From Clostridia bacterium (lineage in GTDB: Bacteria; Bacillota; Clostridia; UBA1212): a DNA stretch of 64,000 nucleotides. The translations under genes were made by a program, and so were the position numbers. The notes under the pieces are model-generated. The model did not search any database. It was not told the DNA's origin and saw only the letters and a program-made list of their open reading frames with translations. The stretch spans positions 62,001 through 126,000 of the forward strand of contig JAFTXP010000003.1 in assembly GCA_017461545.1 (NCBI GenBank), given 5' to 3'. Positions 36,095-45,330 of the stretch are shown piece by piece; position 1 is the first letter of the stretch, and every line of letters starts with the position of its first letter.

Positions 36095-37207
36095 TTAAAC
36101 CTCCAAATAGTATGTGTCGGGATTTTCGGGATCAAAAGGCTCGTTTGCCCACATAAATGTCACCATATCCGAATCTCCGAGATTTTCGATATTATGTGTA
36201 TATCCGGGAGGAATGTCAACTACTTCCAACTTTTCGTCTGAAACAAAATATTCTATAACCTCTCCGCCGTTTATGTCTCTGAATCGTATTACGCCGTTTC
36301 CTTTTACAACAAGGAACTTTTCATTTTTTGTGTGGTGCCAGTGGTTTCCCTTTGTGATACCCGGCTTTGAAATATTTACCGAGAACTGGCCTTGCCCTAC
36401 CGTTCTGATGATTTCGGTAAATGAGCCTCTGTTATCAACGTTCATCTTTAAGTTGTACGAAAAACTGTCTTCGGGAAGTGCACTCAGATATGTGGAGTAG
36501 AGCTTTTTCTCAAACGCATCCGCCATATCCGGAACAGAAAGAGTCTTTCTGCTGTCACGGAACTTATAAAGCAAATCTGTAATATGACCGAGCGTCGCTT
36601 TGTGAAAAACAGGAACTCTGCAATAACCGTCAGCTTCTGTGTTTGCCCTGCCTGCAAGCGCCTCCTGCAATTCTTTTACAACGTCGTCAATATATACAAG
36701 AGTGAGCTCGATCTTCGGGTCTGTCACGGTAATCGGAATATCTCTTGAAATATTATGACAGAATGTCGCTACCGCGCTGTTGTAATTCGGTCTGCACCAT
36801 TTTCCGAAAACATTCGGGAGCCGGTAAATATAGATTTTAGATCCTGTTTCTTTGCCGTAATTGAAAAGAAGATTTTCGCCTTCTTTTTTGCTTATACCGT
36901 ACGGATTGTCAAGGTCTGCCTGGATAGAAGAAGTCATGAGAATAGGGCAGCGGTTGTCTGCTTTCTTTAGACGGTCAATAAGCATGCTCGTAAAGCCGAA
37001 GTTGCCTTTCAGAAATTCGGAAGGATCTTTCGGCCTGTTTACACCTGCCAGATGAAAAACAAATTCGCAGTCTTTCGTAAACTTCGCAAGTTCAGATTCG
37101 TCAGTGTCAATATCGTATGAATATATTTCTATCTCTTTGTTTTGGCTCAGCTGTGCAATAAGATTTTTTCCTATAAAGCCTTTTGCGCCTGTTACGAGAA
37201 CTTTCAT
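36095..37207 (-). CDS. capF: CapF-like bifunctional reductase/cupin of UDP-FucNAc synthesis
   Basis: A 370-residue protein. Residues 1-~245 form a short-chain dehydrogenase with VTGAKGFIG at the N terminus and YGISKK as the YxxxK catalytic pair (about 103). Residues ~255-370 form a cupin with the metal site KGNHWHHTKNEKFLVV. This two-domain arrangement is characteristic of CapF/WbjC, where the cupin epimerises and the SDR reduces the sugar nucleotide. CapE, which makes its substrate, is not present on either side in this window. CGGAGG lies six bases before the ATG. Confidence 0.88.
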   Translation of the reverse strand: MKVLVTGAKGFIGKNLIAQLSQNKEIEIYSYDIDTDESELAKFTKDCEFVFHLAGVNRPKDPSEFLKGNFGFTSMLIDRLKKADNRCPILMTSSIQADLDNPYGISKKEGENLLFNYGKETGSKIYIYRLPNVFGKWCRPNYNSAVATFCHNISRDIPITVTDPKIELTLVYIDDVVKELQEALAGRANTEADGYCRVPVFHKATLGHITDLLYKFRDSRKTLSVPDMADAFEKKLYSTYLSALPEDSFSYNLKMNVDNRGSFTEIIRTVGQGQFSVNISKPGITKGNHWHHTKNEKFLVVKGNGVIRFRDINGGEVIEYFVSDEKLEVVDIPPGYTHNIENLGDSDMVTFMWANEPFDPENPDTYYLEV

Positions 37208-37272
37208 AATATTCCTCCGTTGCCGTTAATTTATTTTATGATATAACAAAAACGCTGTTCTTTCAATAAAAC

Positions 37273-38079
37273 TTAATCGTTTTCGCTCAGAATGAATTTT
37301 TCTATCACGTGCGCAACACCGTCGTTTGCGTTTGTTTCCGTGACAAAATCAGCGCGCTTTTTTACGCCCTCCGGAGCATTGCCCATGGCTGCGCCGAGTC
37401 CGGCAAGCTCTATCATTTCAACATCGTTGTATCCGTCGCCGATTGAAATGATTTCTTCATTTGAAATACCGTAGCTTGCTGCAATTGCCTCTACAGCCGT
37501 CGCTTTTGAAACACCCGGGTCAAAAAATTCGAGAAACTCAGGCGCTGTCATTACGCAGGACGATGTGTCTCCGAGAAGTTCTTTCATTTCTGACATGTAA
37601 CCGGGAATGAGCTTCGGCTCATCATACCATACAATTTTTGTTATGCCGGAATCCAAAAGAACCGTCATATCGCTCAATATCTCTGCAGCACCTCTCGAAT
37701 AGCTTTCGTATATCCGTACATTTTCATTGCGGACATTTGCAAAGAGTTTGCCCTGTGACCATATACATATTGTGGTCTTTCGCTTTTCTCCCTCAGCGAT
37801 TACCTTTTCAGCAACATTGGAGTCTAAATTTTGGCTGTAAAGGAGCTTTCCCTCCGGGTATTTTATAATTTCCGCTCCGTTGCAAAGAATGACGGGGTTT
37901 TCGAGTGAAGTAATTTCGGGATAGATATCCACGCCTGCTGCGGCGCGCCCCGTAGAAACAACGACCAATACACCCTTTTCTTTAGCTTTTTTTATCGCTG
38001 CATAATTTCTTTCCGTAATAATTTTTTCGTGTGTCAGAAGTGTGCCGTCCATATCAACGGCGAGCATTTTGTATTTCAT
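37273..38079 (-). CDS. Cof-type HAD phosphatase (subfamily IIB)
   Basis: A 268-residue HAD phosphatase acting on small phosphorylated metabolites such as sugar phosphates. Motif I is VDMDGTLL (about 7-14), motif II is in VVSTGRAA, motif III is the lysine in GVSKATAV, and motif IV is IGDGYNDVEMIELAG (about 211). The C2B cap lies between motifs II and III. The ATG at 38079 has CGGAG upstream, and the earlier in-frame start at 38109 lacks one. It lies 65 bases before capF on the same strand and may be in one transcript. Confidence 0.88.
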   Translation of the reverse strand: MKYKMLAVDMDGTLLTHEKIITERNYAAIKKAKEKGVLVVVSTGRAAAGVDIYPEITSLENPVILCNGAEIIKYPEGKLLYSQNLDSNVAEKVIAEGEKRKTTICIWSQGKLFANVRNENVRIYESYSRGAAEILSDMTVLLDSGITKIVWYDEPKLIPGYMSEMKELLGDTSSCVMTAPEFLEFFDPGVSKATAVEAIAASYGISNEEIISIGDGYNDVEMIELAGLGAAMGNAPEGVKKRADFVTETNANDGVAHVIEKFILSEND

Positions 38080-38656
38080 AAAAACTCCGATTATAAAAAC
38101 ATTATTCAATAAATTGCGACTGTATAAAATTACAAATCAATAATACCACATAACGAGTTTTGCCGCCACACAGAATTATTATGATTTCAATTATGTGTAT
38201 GAGTATCGTAATGATTTCAAACCCAGTAATATGTACCACACCTTGCGTCGGCGCGGAATTCATACCTTAGCAATGATTTTCATCATTGCTCACTCATTCC
38301 GTCACGCCTCCTTTTTGCAAAAAATCACGCTCTGCGCGCCTGCTCAGTTGTAAACACCTTCGCGACGGTTTGCTATCGCTACCAACTTTTTGCGATGGTA
38401 TAAATGCCGGCAGATATTTATGAAAAAATGCACAAAGTAAATAACTGCATGCCGTAATAGGCAATGCCCGCATATAAGGGTAGCATCCTTCCAAAAAATG
38501 TAAATGATAACAAATATTTCCCGGGAAACGATACGAATAATATGCTTGAATAACAGGCATATTTAGTATAAAATAACAGACAAGCTACATTATATAGGCA
38601 TGTTTTACAGTAAGATAAGAGTTAGGGATAACATAAGCTACGAAGGAAAGAGAAAA
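38080..38656. other. 577-bp gene-free stretch
   Basis: The divergent promoters of the Cof phosphatase and the nuclease gene should lie here. I see one hairpin, GCAATGAT/ATCATTGC (38270-38289), and a short direct repeat (TAATGATTTCAA-like near 38178 and 38209). No convincing gene or RNA family is recognised. The 88-codon minus frame at 38294-38560 has no ribosome site. Confidence 0.55.
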
Positions 38657-39793
38657 ATGGGTAATATTGATTTCATGATATGTGCGGATATGCACCTTGA
38701 TTCTACTTTTGCGATTGATAACGAATTGCGAAGAGAAGAACAAAAATTCACTTTCGAAAAAATTATTGATATGGCGGCTGAATCGGATGCGGAACTTTTA
38801 TTGATTCCGGGAGATCTTTTTGATGTAAGAAATCCGTCGGAAGAGACCGTTAATTTTGTAATCCGTCAGTTTGAGAAAATTCCGAATACACAAATCTTGA
38901 TAGCGCCGGGAAATCATGACCCGTATACCACCGACTCTCCCTATTTTTATGCGGAGTGGCCGGAAAATGTTTATGTTTTTAAAGCAGACACCATGAAATG
39001 TTTTGAAACTTCGCTCCGTGACAGTTGCCAAAAGAAATTGAGAGTTTACGGAATTGCAAATGCAGGGCATTTTACAAGAAAAACATTGTTACGTGATTCG
39101 AACAATAATCTTCCTGTCCTGGATGCCGGTTATACAAATATCTTACTTATGCACGGTGACGCTGAGGTGGCAAAGTCTGTATATAATCCTATTACCACAC
39201 AGGATCTGAAAACATGCGGATTCGATTTGTGCGCGCTCGGGCACAGACACCGTTATGAGAGTACTCCGCTTTATACATATGCCGGTGTACCTTATCCGAG
39301 AGGATTTGACGAGTGGGGCGAATGCGGAATTATAGAAGGAACGATCACAGACGGCGGCGCTGTAATATGTTGGTTTGTTCCTGTTGAAGGAAGAAGATAT
39401 ATCGAAACAGAAGTAAATGCTGAGGAAATTGATGACTGCAGTCCGGAAGAACTTTGTATAGAAATATTAAAGAAAATAACTCCCGGCAGAGACTTTTATA
39501 AGATAAAAATTGAGGGAAGAATTCCCGAGGGCAAGAAGATAAACTGCAGTGCAATTGAAATGCGGCTTTCGGAAGATTTTCCGGGAATAAAAATTGAAGA
39601 CAATACTGTTCCGGTTACAGATTACAATCTTATATCAAGAGAAAATTCACTCAGGGGAATTTTTATAAGAAAATTGCTCTCGATGCAGCGTGAAGTAAGT
39701 CGGGAAAAAGTTATCGATAAGCAGGCTGTTGCAGATGCAATGGCGCTTGGAATGAAAGCATTTGACGGAACGCTTACTGCGTCTGATGACTGA
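38657..39793 (+). CDS. SbcD/YhaO-like metallophosphoesterase
   Basis: A 378-residue protein with the Mre11/SbcD phosphodiesterase domain: ADMHLDS (about 8-14), PGDLFD, APGNHDPY, LMHGDAE and LGHRHRYE in order, all metal-binding motifs present. Residues ~255-378 are the C-terminal capping region. With the downstream ATPase it would form an SbcCD/YhaO-YhaN-type complex that processes DNA ends. GAAGGAAAGAG precedes the ATG at 38657. The stop is 17 bases from the next gene. Confidence 0.87.
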   Translation: MGNIDFMICADMHLDSTFAIDNELRREEQKFTFEKIIDMAAESDAELLLIPGDLFDVRNPSEETVNFVIRQFEKIPNTQILIAPGNHDPYTTDSPYFYAEWPENVYVFKADTMKCFETSLRDSCQKKLRVYGIANAGHFTRKTLLRDSNNNLPVLDAGYTNILLMHGDAEVAKSVYNPITTQDLKTCGFDLCALGHRHRYESTPLYTYAGVPYPRGFDEWGECGIIEGTITDGGAVICWFVPVEGRRYIETEVNAEEIDDCSPEELCIEILKKITPGRDFYKIKIEGRIPEGKKINCSAIEMRLSEDFPGIKIEDNTVPVTDYNLISRENSLRGIFIRKLLSMQREVSREKVIDKQAVADAMALGMKAFDGTLTASDD

Positions 39794-39810
39794 GGACGGG
39801 GGTGAAGGGT

Positions 39811-41697
39811 ATGACCATACGTAAAATAAAAATATACGGATTCGGCAGACATAAAGACAAAGAGTGGACATTTGAAGACGGGTTGAATGTAATCTACGGA
39901 GAAAACGAAACAGGCAAATCGACAATATTCGCATTTATCCGTTCGATGCTCTACGGTCTTACTGGAAGAGGTACGGAAAATTTCAGAAAAAAATATATCC
40001 CGTGGAATTATGTTAAAGGAACAGATAAGTTCGGCGGAGAACTCGAATTCGTACATAAAGATATAGAATACAAAGCTATAAGCCTTTGGGGTGAGTCAAA
40101 ACGTGAGGACAATGTACGCCTGTTTAACAATTCCAGCGGTGCAGAGATAAGAATACCGGACGGACGTACTATAGGCGAGCATATACTTCAGCTCACAGCG
40201 GGGGCATATGATTCATCTATATATATAGGTCAGATGGCTTCAGTGATAAATGCATCGGATGATAAGGACGGTGTGCTTGTGTCACGTCTTTCAGCCGTAT
40301 CGGGTCTTGGTGAGAGCGAAGCATCTGCGGTGAAAGTTATCGGCAGATTAAAAGAATGTATGGATAAAATCCGTTCGCCGAGAGGAAATGCCGGAATACT
40401 CGATAAGCTGTATTTCCAAAAGACAGGATACGAAAACGACATGAACCGTCTTGAGCTGACTGACGGAAATGCCGCCGCGTCAAGTGCCAACCTTAACAGC
40501 ATGTTGTCAGACCGCGAAAAAATTTCCGAGGAAATAAAGGACACCAAAAAGAAGATAAGTATTATAAATGCGATAAAAGTAATTAACAAGCAAAACAAAA
40601 TAATAAAACTGTTTGAAGAGCTTGATGAGTTGCAGGAAAGAACGGAGGATTATAAAAAGAAAGCGGCAGCTGATAAAAAGTCTGCTGAAGTGCCTGCTGT
40701 TCCGCGAAATTGGTATATACCGTGTATCGCCTATGCGGCTTTGACAGTAATATTTGCGGCTTTAGCAGTATTGATTATAAATACCCAAAAAATTCTTTCA
40801 ATAGTTTTCTTTGCTGTTTCAGTGTTTACATTGGTCATGACGATTGTATCATTGTTCGGCATAGGTAAAAAGAAAAATGCGTTAAAAAAGAATGTTGAAC
40901 GCGAGGCCGGCGATGCACTGCAAAAATTAAAAGAGACCGAGATTCTGATTGCCGAAAAAGAGAAGATGCTCGACGAAAAGATGGAAGGAAAATCCTTTGA
41001 CGAGTTAGAAGAAAAATGGAAGGCTGCAAAAGCTATTATAGATGATGCCGGTTCGCGGGTTTGTTCGACACTTGCATCACAATCTGCAGATACTTATGCT
41101 GAAAAAGCAGAGGAATTATCTGCTGCACTCAATAATCTCGACTCGGAAATAGGATATCTTAAAGCGACTATTGACAACATGTACAAAAATGAAAGAATGT
41201 CATTTTCGGAGGCCTCAGCCAAGTTCTACGAGGTATGCGAAAAGATAGAATATTATGAGAGAAAATACGAGGGTCTGAAGCTTGCAAAAGAAATAGCCGA
41301 GGAAAGTTTCGAAGAACTCAGAACTACGTTCGGTCCTGTATTAAGCGATGCAACAGAAAACATTCTGTCGCAGATTGCCGGCACAAAGGGAAATGTAAAA
41401 ATAGGGGATGACTTCAATATTTCAGTGTTCGATGAAGATATGCCGAGAAATATTTCATCATATAGCGGTGCTGCCGTTGACCAGACATATTTTGCATTGA
41501 GACTTGCGATAGCCGGAGTTATAGCTCCGAAAGGCCAGCCGTATCCGCTGCTTCTTGACGATCCGTTTGCACAGTATGACGATGAACGTCTTATGAAAGC
41601 TATGAATTTCCTTAATTCATATGACGGTTCACAGATTATTTTGGCTACATGCCAAAAGAGAGGTTCTGAGACAGGAAATTCCTTCTACAAATTATAA
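39811..41697 (+). CDS. SbcC/YhaN-like AAA ATPase with central membrane segments
   Basis: A 628-residue partner of the preceding nuclease. It starts with KIYGFGRHKD and a Walker A motif GENETGKSTIFAFI (about 31-44). The C-terminal part has a Walker B, LLLDDPFAQYDD, before an NSYDGSQIILATC switch region. The middle is coiled-coil interrupted at ~300-350 by two strongly hydrophobic helices (IPCIAYAALTVIFAALAVL and a second one), which would place it at the membrane, as in YhaN. At 628 residues it is shorter than Bacillus YhaN. Confidence 0.85.
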   Translation: MTIRKIKIYGFGRHKDKEWTFEDGLNVIYGENETGKSTIFAFIRSMLYGLTGRGTENFRKKYIPWNYVKGTDKFGGELEFVHKDIEYKAISLWGESKREDNVRLFNNSSGAEIRIPDGRTIGEHILQLTAGAYDSSIYIGQMASVINASDDKDGVLVSRLSAVSGLGESEASAVKVIGRLKECMDKIRSPRGNAGILDKLYFQKTGYENDMNRLELTDGNAAASSANLNSMLSDREKISEEIKDTKKKISIINAIKVINKQNKIIKLFEELDELQERTEDYKKKAAADKKSAEVPAVPRNWYIPCIAYAALTVIFAALAVLIINTQKILSIVFFAVSVFTLVMTIVSLFGIGKKKNALKKNVEREAGDALQKLKETEILIAEKEKMLDEKMEGKSFDELEEKWKAAKAIIDDAGSRVCSTLASQSADTYAEKAEELSAALNNLDSEIGYLKATIDNMYKNERMSFSEASAKFYEVCEKIEYYERKYEGLKLAKEIAEESFEELRTTFGPVLSDATENILSQIAGTKGNVKIGDDFNISVFDEDMPRNISSYSGAAVDQTYFALRLAIAGVIAPKGQPYPLLLDDPFAQYDDERLMKAMNFLNSYDGSQIILATCQKRGSETGNSFYKL

Positions 41698-41735
41698 TTA
41701 TAAAAAATCATGAAACCATTATATTCTCCTTTTTA

Positions 41736-41788
41736 AAAAACGGGAAGCGGCCGCAACAGTTAAAACATTGCGACCGCTTCCCGTTTTT
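41736..41788 (+). terminator. Terminator of the nuclease operon
   Basis: A 15-bp stem (AAAAACGGGAAGCGG with complement) extended by CGCAA/TTGCG after one mismatch, followed by TTTTT. Confidence 0.88.
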
Positions 41789-41818
41789 AACGTGCCGATA
41801 TCAATAAAGCAGCTTCCG

Positions 41819-41949
41819 GTAAAAAACTCGAAATTCGATAGAATTTCGAGCTCAATTAGAATCTTCGAAATAACAAAAAGCTATGGTGTAAAAAAACTCG
41901 AAATTCGATAGAATTTCGCTCGTTTTTTTACACCATAGCTTTTTGTTAT
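41819..41949. repeat. Nested inverted repeats downstream of dapF
   Basis: Two copies of a palindrome CGAAATTC-GATA-GAATTTCG lie at 41829-41848 and 41899-41918, each preceded by GTAAAAAA. The second sits in the loop of a 28-bp perfect inverted repeat (41870-41897 with 41922-41949) that overlaps the dapF stop. It probably terminates dapF, but the duplicated palindrome is unusual. Confidence 0.8.
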
Positions 41950-42776
41950 AGATATTCACCGGTGCAGACTCTGACTGCCGGACCTTCCATGATGACATGA
42001 TTATCATCTTTCCATGTTATCTTAAGATTTCCGCCGTTGAGTTTAACCGTTACCTCCCTGTCGCAAAGACCATTGAGGATTCCTGCGACAGCGACGGCGC
42101 TTGCGCCTGTACCGCATGCCATTGTTTCGGCAGAACCTCTTTCCCAGACTCTCATGCGAAGCGTTTTTCTGTCAATGACATTGACAAATTCAGTATTTGT
42201 TCTGGCGGGGAATATTTCGTGGCTCTCGAAGAACGGCCCTATGGATTCCAAATCCATGTCTTCAACTTTTTCGTCCTGAAAAATAACAGCGTGGGGGTTG
42301 CCCATAGAAACCGCTGTGACTTTGTAAGATTTTCCGTTTACGGTAACTTCTTCGTTTATCATTTTGTCGCCGTCAAAAACAACAGGAACCTTTGACGGTG
42401 TAAGAATGGGTTCTCCCATGTCAACGCTTGCTCCGACGCAAACGCCGTCTTTTACTATTAGATCAAGGTGCTTGATGCCGGCCAATGTTTCTATATCGAC
42501 ACTGTCTCCTGTAACATATCCTTCGTCATGAAGGAATTTGCCGACGCATCTGATTCCGTTTCCGCACATTTCAGCCTGTGAGCCGTCTGCGTTATAAATA
42601 TTCATTGTGTAGTCTGCTATTTCTGACTTGCCTACCAATATAAGTCCGTCAGAACCTACCCCAAAATGTCTGTCACTGATTTTTATTGACAATTCGGCAG
42701 GATTTTCTATTTTTTCCTTCATGCAATCAACATAAATATAGTCGTTGCCGAGTCCCTGCATTTTTACAAATCTCAT
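41946..42776 (-). CDS. dapF: Diaminopimelate epimerase
   Basis: A 276-residue cofactor-independent epimerase converting LL- to meso-diaminopimelate for lysine and peptidoglycan. The two catalytic cysteines are present in EMCGNGIRCVGKF (about 73) and MACGTGASAVAV (about 219). The N terminus (FVKMQGLGNDYIYVD) is canonical. GGAGG lies nine bases before the ATG. It is a single-gene transcript, divergent from dusB. Confidence 0.95.
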   Translation of the reverse strand: MRFVKMQGLGNDYIYVDCMKEKIENPAELSIKISDRHFGVGSDGLILVGKSEIADYTMNIYNADGSQAEMCGNGIRCVGKFLHDEGYVTGDSVDIETLAGIKHLDLIVKDGVCVGASVDMGEPILTPSKVPVVFDGDKMINEEVTVNGKSYKVTAVSMGNPHAVIFQDEKVEDMDLESIGPFFESHEIFPARTNTEFVNVIDRKTLRMRVWERGSAETMACGTGASAVAVAGILNGLCDREVTVKLNGGNLKITWKDDNHVIMEGPAVRVCTGEYL

Positions 42777-42914
42777 TATGTGTCCTCCGAAAAATAATAC
42801 TTTTATTTTTATAAAACTTTTTTAATTGTCTTCTGCCGTAATTATTGAGCATTTATACGCGCTGATTTTAACATAAGAATCAAAAAAAAAATACTATTTT
42901 TTTGCGTTGCATGT

Positions 42915-42920
42915 TATACT
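42915..42920 (+). promoter_or_regulatory. Extended -10 box very close to the dusB start
   Basis: TATACT ends nine bases before the dusB ATG. No ribosome site exists in between. If this is the promoter, the mRNA has practically no leader. Confidence 0.4.
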
Positions 42921-42929
42921 TCATTTGAT

Positions 42930-43922
42930 ATGGAAAAAAATGATAATTTGATTGAAAAATACATAAAAAAACCTTTTTATATAGGAAACGTAAAAGCCGA
43001 TAACAATATTTTTCTTGCGCCGATGGCCGGCGTGTGTGACCGTGCGTTCAGGACTGTATGCAAAATGCACGGCGCCGGTATGGTTTACTCAGAAATGATA
43101 AGTGCCAAAGGTGTTCACTATAAAAGTGAGAACAGTATTTTGCTTGCCGAGACAGACGAGAGAGAATATCCTTGTGCAGTACAGCTTTTCGGCTCAGAAC
43201 CTGAGATAATGGCGGAAGCCGCAGTTGTGTTTGAAAAGATGGGCGCGCCCATGATAGATATAAATATGGGCTGTCCCGTGCCGAAAGTTGCCGGAAACGG
43301 CGAGGGTTCGGCGCTTATGAAAAACCGTAAGCTTGCAGGTGAGATAGTAAAGGCTGTCAGCTCAGCTGTTAAAATTCCGGTTACGGTAAAAATGCGCCGC
43401 GGATTTTCAATAGGTGATGAGAGTGCAGCAGAGCTTGCGCAGACAGTTTGTGAAAACGGGGCTAAAGCTGTTGCGGTACACGGCAGATACAGAGAGGAAT
43501 ATTATTCCGGAACCTGCAACCGTGATATTATCAGGCGTGTAAAAGAAGCTGTGGGAATTCCTGTCATTGCCAGCGGTGATATTTGCAACGTCAAAGATGC
43601 TTTCAATGTTTTTAATGAAACCGGCTGTGATGCTGTCATGATAGGCAGAGGTGCGCTTGGAAATCCGTGGATTTTCGGTGATATATTAAACGGCTGCGAT
43701 TCTGTGCACAGCGGCGAAGATATATTAAAGGAAGTTGAGCTTCACAGCAAACTTGTAATCGGTTTTAAAGGTGAAGAGGTCGGAGTACGTGAGCTGAGAA
43801 AACATATGGCGTGGTATCTTAAAGGACTTCCGGGCAGCGCAGCGGTCAGAGACAGACTTTTTAAAGCTGTAAAGTACGATGAGCTTATAAATGTGTTGAG
43901 TGATTATTTGTTGAAGAAATAA
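42930..43922 (+). CDS. dusB: tRNA-dihydrouridine synthase (DusB type)
   Basis: A 330-residue FMN enzyme that reduces uridine in the tRNA D loop. The motifs are in order: FLAPMAGVCDRAFR (about 29), VQLFGSEPE, DINMGCPVPKV with the catalytic cysteine (about 111), VKMRRG, VHGR and GDICNV then GRGALGNPW (FMN phosphate site). About 15 extra residues precede the usual DusB start. No Shine-Dalgarno is visible, so the transcript may be leaderless or the start slightly different. A TSCPD gene follows 20 bases later. Confidence 0.93.
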   Translation: MEKNDNLIEKYIKKPFYIGNVKADNNIFLAPMAGVCDRAFRTVCKMHGAGMVYSEMISAKGVHYKSENSILLAETDEREYPCAVQLFGSEPEIMAEAAVVFEKMGAPMIDINMGCPVPKVAGNGEGSALMKNRKLAGEIVKAVSSAVKIPVTVKMRRGFSIGDESAAELAQTVCENGAKAVAVHGRYREEYYSGTCNRDIIRRVKEAVGIPVIASGDICNVKDAFNVFNETGCDAVMIGRGALGNPWIFGDILNGCDSVHSGEDILKEVELHSKLVIGFKGEEVGVRELRKHMAWYLKGLPGSAAVRDRLFKAVKYDELINVLSDYLLKK

Positions 43923-43942
43923 TATACAGGAGGGAAATTATA

Positions 43943-44194
43943 ATGAATTATAAGTACAGAACTTCGGGCGTGTGCTCAAGTATGGTAGAGTTTGATTTGA
44001 ATGACGGAATTGTTTCAAATGTGAAATACACAGGCGGCTGTAACGGAAATCTCAAAGGTATTGCAGCGATGGCAGAAGGAATGAAAGCAGAAGATGTTAT
44101 TGGCAGATTAGAGGGTATCCGTTGCGGATTTAAAAACACCTCATGTCCGGACCAGCTTGCAAAAGCGTTAAAGACGGCTTTGGAGCAGGCATAA
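43943..44194 (+). CDS. TSCPD-domain protein
   Basis: An 83-residue protein made only of a TSCPD domain (named for the motif NTSCPDQLA at about 66), also found at the C terminus of some ribonucleotide reductases. The cysteines at VCSSM, GGCNGN, IRCGF and SCPD could bind a metal. AGGAGGG precedes the ATG. It is co-directional with dusB, 20 bases apart, so the two are likely one operon. The role is unknown. Confidence 0.85.
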   Translation: MNYKYRTSGVCSSMVEFDLNDGIVSNVKYTGGCNGNLKGIAAMAEGMKAEDVIGRLEGIRCGFKNTSCPDQLAKALKTALEQA

Positions 44195-44246
44195 AAGACA
44201 CAGAGTGAAGTAATATATTCAGTTTTTGTATAATTTTAAATACAGG

Positions 44247-44275
44247 TTGCCGAATATATTTTGCGGTGTTATAAT
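44247..44275 (+). promoter_or_regulatory. Promoter of the six-span membrane protein
   Basis: TTGCCG (44247-44252), 17-bp spacer, TATAAT (44270-44275). Confidence 0.65.
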
Positions 44276-44315
44276 AAATGATGATTTTTGAGATATATTA
44301 AGGAGATTTTAATAT

Positions 44316-45182
44316 ATGAAAGCATGTCTTGCGAGAATTAAGGAAAGACCGATTTTAGCCATATTTATCGTGTTTTCTACATTGTTCTTCTGTGCAGCAG
44401 AACAGTTTAACCCGATAATTAAGGAATACGGTTCCATGAGTAAACTTTTAGAGGGCGAAGGATATGTAGACTTGCTGTCTGATTTTGCTAATTGGCTGGC
44501 TACACATGTGTCATCCCCTGTAGTTGTGGCAATTACTGTCGGTGTGTCGATTTTGTTTTTGTTTGCAGTTTCCGCAGTTATCGGAATATTCTTTTCAGGC
44601 TATTCGCATGTGCTTTATCTCTCTTTGATAGATCATGCTCCTAAAAAAGGCGAATTTAAAGTTGGAATTAATAAGAATTTTCTGAAAGTTACTTTATATT
44701 TCTTGTTCACGTTTATTTTGTCGATTTTATTTGTAGTTTTTGCGGCATATGCTCTTGTTCCGGCTGCCATGACGATAAAACAGCTCATTTCGGCGGGTGA
44801 TACAAGTGTTATATTGAGGATGGTGTTCCTCTGCTTGCTTACGGCGGTAGTTTTATTCTTTGCTACTGTATTCTTCGCAATGTATTTATCATTCATACTC
44901 CCCGGTCTTATTGGATTTAAGCGCGGTGGTGTAGGTGTTTCGATAAAGATGGTAAACGGCTATTGTTGGTATCTTATCCCGAGAACTCTTGTTTATCTGG
45001 TTGTGATGGTTGTAATTACATTACTTATGTTGTTGCTTGGCTACGGTCCTGCGACAGGAGTGACTTCGGTACTGTACCTGGTTATCAATACAGTTTTGAA
45101 ATTCTTTACAAACTTCATATATATCTATTATGTATTCTCGACATTTATTGCGATGAAAGACGATATGTTTGCTGCTGATTGA
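44316..45182 (+). CDS. Six-span integral membrane protein of unknown function
   Basis: A 288-residue protein with six predicted membrane helices (about 13-30, 70-95, 122-150, 162-190, 220-245 and 255-280) and short loops. It has no signal peptide, transporter signature or catalytic motif that I recognise. AAGGAG lies ten bases before the ATG, and a good promoter precedes it, so it is probably transcribed alone. It ends at a convergent palindrome. Confidence 0.72.
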   Translation: MKACLARIKERPILAIFIVFSTLFFCAAEQFNPIIKEYGSMSKLLEGEGYVDLLSDFANWLATHVSSPVVVAITVGVSILFLFAVSAVIGIFFSGYSHVLYLSLIDHAPKKGEFKVGINKNFLKVTLYFLFTFILSILFVVFAAYALVPAAMTIKQLISAGDTSVILRMVFLCLLTAVVLFFATVFFAMYLSFILPGLIGFKRGGVGVSIKMVNGYCWYLIPRTLVYLVVMVVITLLMLLLGYGPATGVTSVLYLVINTVLKFFTNFIYIYYVFSTFIAMKDDMFAAD

Positions 45183-45219
45183 TAGGTTTATATGATAGGT
45201 TTGTCGGTTTAAAACATGA

Positions 45220-45251
45220 CCCCCCGCTGTGTGATATCACACAGCGGGGGG
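45220..45251. terminator. 32-bp perfect palindrome between convergent genes
   Basis: CCCCCCGCTGTGTGAT is immediately followed by its exact complement (45236-45251). The T tracts are weak, but the position suggests a shared terminator. Confidence 0.7.
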
Positions 45252-45330
45252 TAAATTATTTCCTTACCGTATTTTTATATCCGGGCATGCTTTGTCCGAA
45301 CAACATTTTCTGAAACCGGACAATCCCCGT

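Noticed and set aside
38294-38560. 88-codon minus-strand frame in the gap before the nuclease gene
   Set aside because: No ribosome site, no family resemblance and unusual composition.
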